Positions 61,990-64,000 of a stretch of DNA of 64,000 nt are shown piece after piece. A program made the translations under genes and the position numbers. This DNA is from CAG-698 sp964385755. GTDB lineage: Bacteria > Bacillota_I > Bacilli_A > ML615J-28 > CAG-698. The stretch lies in the NCBI GenBank assembly GCA_964385755.1, contig CAYLPZ010000003.1, forward strand, positions 1 through 64,000. Reading direction: 5' to 3'. Each line of letters starts with the position of its first letter. Positions within the stretch are counted from its first letter, which is position 1. A model generated the notes under the pieces. It worked only from the letters and a program-made list of their open reading frames with translations, did not search any database and was not told the origin of the DNA.

Positions 61990-62877
61990 TTATAATACAA
62001 ATGTAAATTCTATAAGCGTTAGTACCACAAATACAAAAAATCCAGAAAATAAATAACTATCAAAACGATCTAATATCCCGCCATGACCAGGTAAGATATA
62101 GCCAAAGTCTTTCACATTAAATCCTCGTTTTAGTTTAGATTCTACTAAGTCACCAATCTGTACTAAAACGCTTATCACAATTGAGATGGCAAAACAAATT
62201 AGAGCGGAAGAAAATAAGTTTTCTTCAGTTTTTAATATTCCAAAAACAAACATTCCTAATATACCACCAAGACCGCCCCCGATAAGTCCAAAGATTGCAC
62301 CCTCTACACTTTTCTTAGGGCTTACACTTGGAATCAATTTATGTTTCCCAAGTTTTCTTCCAAATAAATATGCAAAACTATCGGTAATTACACCAATTAA
62401 ATAAACAAACAAGAAACACTTATTTCCAAGATTTAAATATCTTGATAAGTTTATTGGTGAATAATATCTTAAACTCATAGCATAACCAAGCATTATACCA
62501 GTATATAACATACAAAAGATATTTTTAATCATATCATCTTTTTCATTTTGTGAAAAAACACCAATCATCATTAAAACAAAAGAAAATACTCCAAACAATA
62601 ACAAAGTTACTATATGATAATAATAGTTACCTTCTGACATCTGATAAGTCGCATTAAGAGCACTTAAAGCTAATAATCCACAAAAAAGGAATAGAAGATA
62701 ATTCTTTTTCTTTTTTTCAGTTTTTATTTGTGAATTAGTACTAAACTCATAAGACGCAGTAATACACATTAACACACTTAATAGCGCATATAATATTTCA
62801 CATATTTTATTTTCGATAAATACTAGTGGAAGTAGAATAGCAAACATTACCATTCCTGTTACAATTCGTTTAAGCAT
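61990..62877 (-). CDS. cdsA: phosphatidate cytidylyltransferase
   Basis: A 295-residue membrane protein with about eight helices and the CDP-diglyceride synthase signature in the C-terminal third (SPKKSVEGAIFGL... VKDFGYILPGHGGILDRFDS). It makes CDP-diacylglycerol for phospholipid synthesis. The ATG is two bases before the uppS stop. Confidence 0.95.
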   Translation of the reverse strand: MLKRIVTGMVMFAILLPLVFIENKICEILYALLSVLMCITASYEFSTNSQIKTEKKKKNYLLFLFCGLLALSALNATYQMSEGNYYYHIVTLLLFGVFSFVLMMIGVFSQNEKDDMIKNIFCMLYTGIMLGYAMSLRYYSPINLSRYLNLGNKCFLFVYLIGVITDSFAYLFGRKLGKHKLIPSVSPKKSVEGAIFGLIGGGLGGILGMFVFGILKTEENLFSSALICFAISIVISVLVQIGDLVESKLKRGFNVKDFGYILPGHGGILDRFDSYLFSGFFVFVVLTLIEFTFVL

Positions 62878-62878
62878 G

Positions 62879-63601
62879 TTATTTATTTAATCCTCCAAAA
62901 CGGCGTTTTCTTTTTTGATATTCATAAATTGCTTCATCTAAATCAGTTTCTTTAAATTCTGGAAAATACACTTTTGGAAAGTACATTTCAGCGTATGCAA
63001 TTTGCCATAAAAGGAAATTGCTTACTCTCATTTCTCCACTTGTGCGAATTAATAAATCAACTGGTGGCAAATCTTTTGTATATAAATGACTTTCTATAAG
63101 TTGTTCAGTTATTTCACATGCACTTTTGTTGTTTTTTTTCATTTCTTCATATATTTCTCTAAACGCATGTGTTATTTCTTCATGCCCACCATAATTGAAA
63201 CAAACATTAAATATACACTCTTTATTATTTTTAGTTAATTCTTCAACTTTATTTATTTTTTCCTTCAAGCTTATAGAGAGATCACTTCTTCTCCCTAGAA
63301 CATTTACTTTATAGCCCTTATTAACAAGATCATCAATGTATTTATCAAAATATTCTTCTATCAAATTCATTAAGTAGTTTACTTCTTCTTTAGGCCTTTT
63401 CCAATTCTCAGTTGAAAAAGCATAGACAGATAGTATCTTTATATTTCTTTCTTTACAAGACTTACATAGTTTGACTAATGCTTCACAGCCTTTCCTATGT
63501 CCATAGTTTCTTGTAAAACCATTTTCTTCTGCCCATCTACCATTGCCATCAAGTATCACTGCAATATGTTTAGGTATTTTTATTGTATTATTATCTAACA
63601 T
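62879..63601 (-). CDS. uppS: undecaprenyl diphosphate synthase
   Basis: A 240-residue cis-prenyltransferase with the phosphate loop VILDGNGRWAEENG, SVYAFSTENWKRP, and the C-terminal LLIRTSGEMRVSNFLLWQIAYAE. It builds the C55 lipid carrier for cell wall synthesis. First gene of the uppS-cdsA-dxr-rseP-proS run in this window. Confidence 0.97.
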   Translation of the reverse strand: MLDNNTIKIPKHIAVILDGNGRWAEENGFTRNYGHRKGCEALVKLCKSCKERNIKILSVYAFSTENWKRPKEEVNYLMNLIEEYFDKYIDDLVNKGYKVNVLGRRSDLSISLKEKINKVEELTKNNKECIFNVCFNYGGHEEITHAFREIYEEMKKNNKSACEITEQLIESHLYTKDLPPVDLLIRTSGEMRVSNFLLWQIAYAEMYFPKVYFPEFKETDLDEAIYEYQKRKRRFGGLNK

Positions 63602-63713
63602 TTCTTTTTTCCTTTATATATTATTATACTTCTTTTTTATTAATTTTTAAAGTTTTATTTTTAATATGACAAATATAAGAAATTTGCTTTATACATTTTA
63701 TGAAAAAAGCTAT

Positions 63714-63736
63714 AAAAAAACACCTTAAGAAAGGTG
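63714..63736 (-). terminator. intrinsic terminator
   Basis: CACCTT and AAGGTG form a 6-bp stem with a 4-nt loop, followed by TTTTTTT on the minus strand, just after the stop at 63,741. Confidence 0.75.
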
Positions 63737-63740
63737 CTTT

Positions 63741-63995
63741 TTAAAAATCACTATATCCCATTTTTACAAAATCGATATATCTATTATAATCTTCTTTGAT
63801 TTGATCTTCGCTAACCGTACTTGTTAGATAGGCATTAGTGCAGTTATCTCCTACCATTTTGATTAGTTCAACAATATTTCTAAATTTTTCTTTCTTACGA
63901 TATTCTTCTGGGAAGAAACTTGCATCAAGTGATGCACTCTTATTGAATATTGAATTAACAAATTCTTTAGGATACTCTTTTTTTTCATTAAACAA
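63741..63995 (-). CDS. C-terminal part of an unrecognised gene
   Basis: An 84-codon frame at the window edge starting from a TTG; the frame stays open to position 64,000, so the real gene most likely begins outside. The sequence (EFVNSIFNKSASLDASFFPEEYRKKEKFRNIVELI ... YIDFVKMGYSDF) is soluble and helical. It is not ribosome recycling factor, which often precedes uppS. Function unknown. Confidence 0.5.
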   Translation of the reverse strand: MFNEKKEYPKEFVNSIFNKSASLDASFFPEEYRKKEKFRNIVELIKMVGDNCTNAYLTSTVSEDQIKEDYNRYIDFVKMGYSDF

Positions 63996-64000
63996 AATAT

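Overview
The window looks like a chromosome segment of an AT-rich, low-GC member of the Bacillota, probably a gut lineage of the Bacilli close to the uncultured RF39/Mollicutes-related groups. The evidence is the AT-rich base composition, a cdsA-dxr-rseP-proS block, rplM-rpsI, BioY, PduL with AckA in place of Pta, and HrcA/CIRCE control. The genetic code is standard: Trp is TGG and TGA is a stop. Lineage placement is inference.

There are two halves. Positions 1 to about 27,620 are a defence and mobile-element island lying directly downstream of the tmRNA gene (ssrA, 27,625-27,981, minus strand). Almost every gene there reads on the minus strand, away from ssrA. From 27,625 to 64,000 is a conserved housekeeping region, also mostly minus strand.

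Island, read in the direction of transcription. (a) 27,206 to 21,787: a LlaJI-like restriction-modification operon (C-protein-like regulator, two C5 methyltransferases, McrB-like GTPase, McrC-like nuclease, and an ASCH/PUA-like gene broken by a stop). (b) 21,476 to 17,898: a compact Gabija-like OLD nuclease/UvrD helicase pair, then a decayed Ser/Thr kinase gene. (c) 17,755 to 16,466: an AlbA_2/RecG-like regulator interrupted by two in-frame stops. (d) 15,853 to 14,489: a tightly coupled run of small genes that may be toxin/immunity remnants, then an AAA_14/DUF4143 ATPase. (e) An ISAs1-family element with an unusual companion ORF (12,570-10,821). (f) 10,495 to 992: a visibly more GC-rich operon of a small HTH protein, a SIR2-domain protein, an orphan BrxL, a zinc-ribbon protein and a 1,684-residue cytosolic leucine-rich-repeat protein, ending in a broken Fic-like remnant. 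Module (f) has no other BREX genes and is the best candidate for an undescribed defence system.

Four related sequences, one immediately 3' of ssrA and three near 16.35, 12.74 and 0.36 kb, lie in the same orientation and divide the island into modules. They double as intrinsic terminators. They may be traces of successive insertions at the ssrA 3' end; no integrase is visible in the window.

Housekeeping half: rplM-rpsI with an L13 leader; yitT-like; metG-pfkA; dnaE; two related membrane-anchored propeller/Ig-like proteins; a ytxK-like gene with ackA; a phosphoesterase, typA and an ABC-F ATPase; bioY; a DUF3990/HTH toxin-antitoxin pair; a GNAT protein; pduL with a guanylate kinase-like gene; ung; a ZIP transporter; glyA; htpG under CIRCE; nagA; an editing-domain-less proS; then rseP, dxr, cdsA and uppS. 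AckA and PduL would together interconvert acetyl-CoA and acetate; Dxr, UppS, CdsA and RseP serve isoprenoid, lipid carrier, phospholipid and envelope-stress functions.
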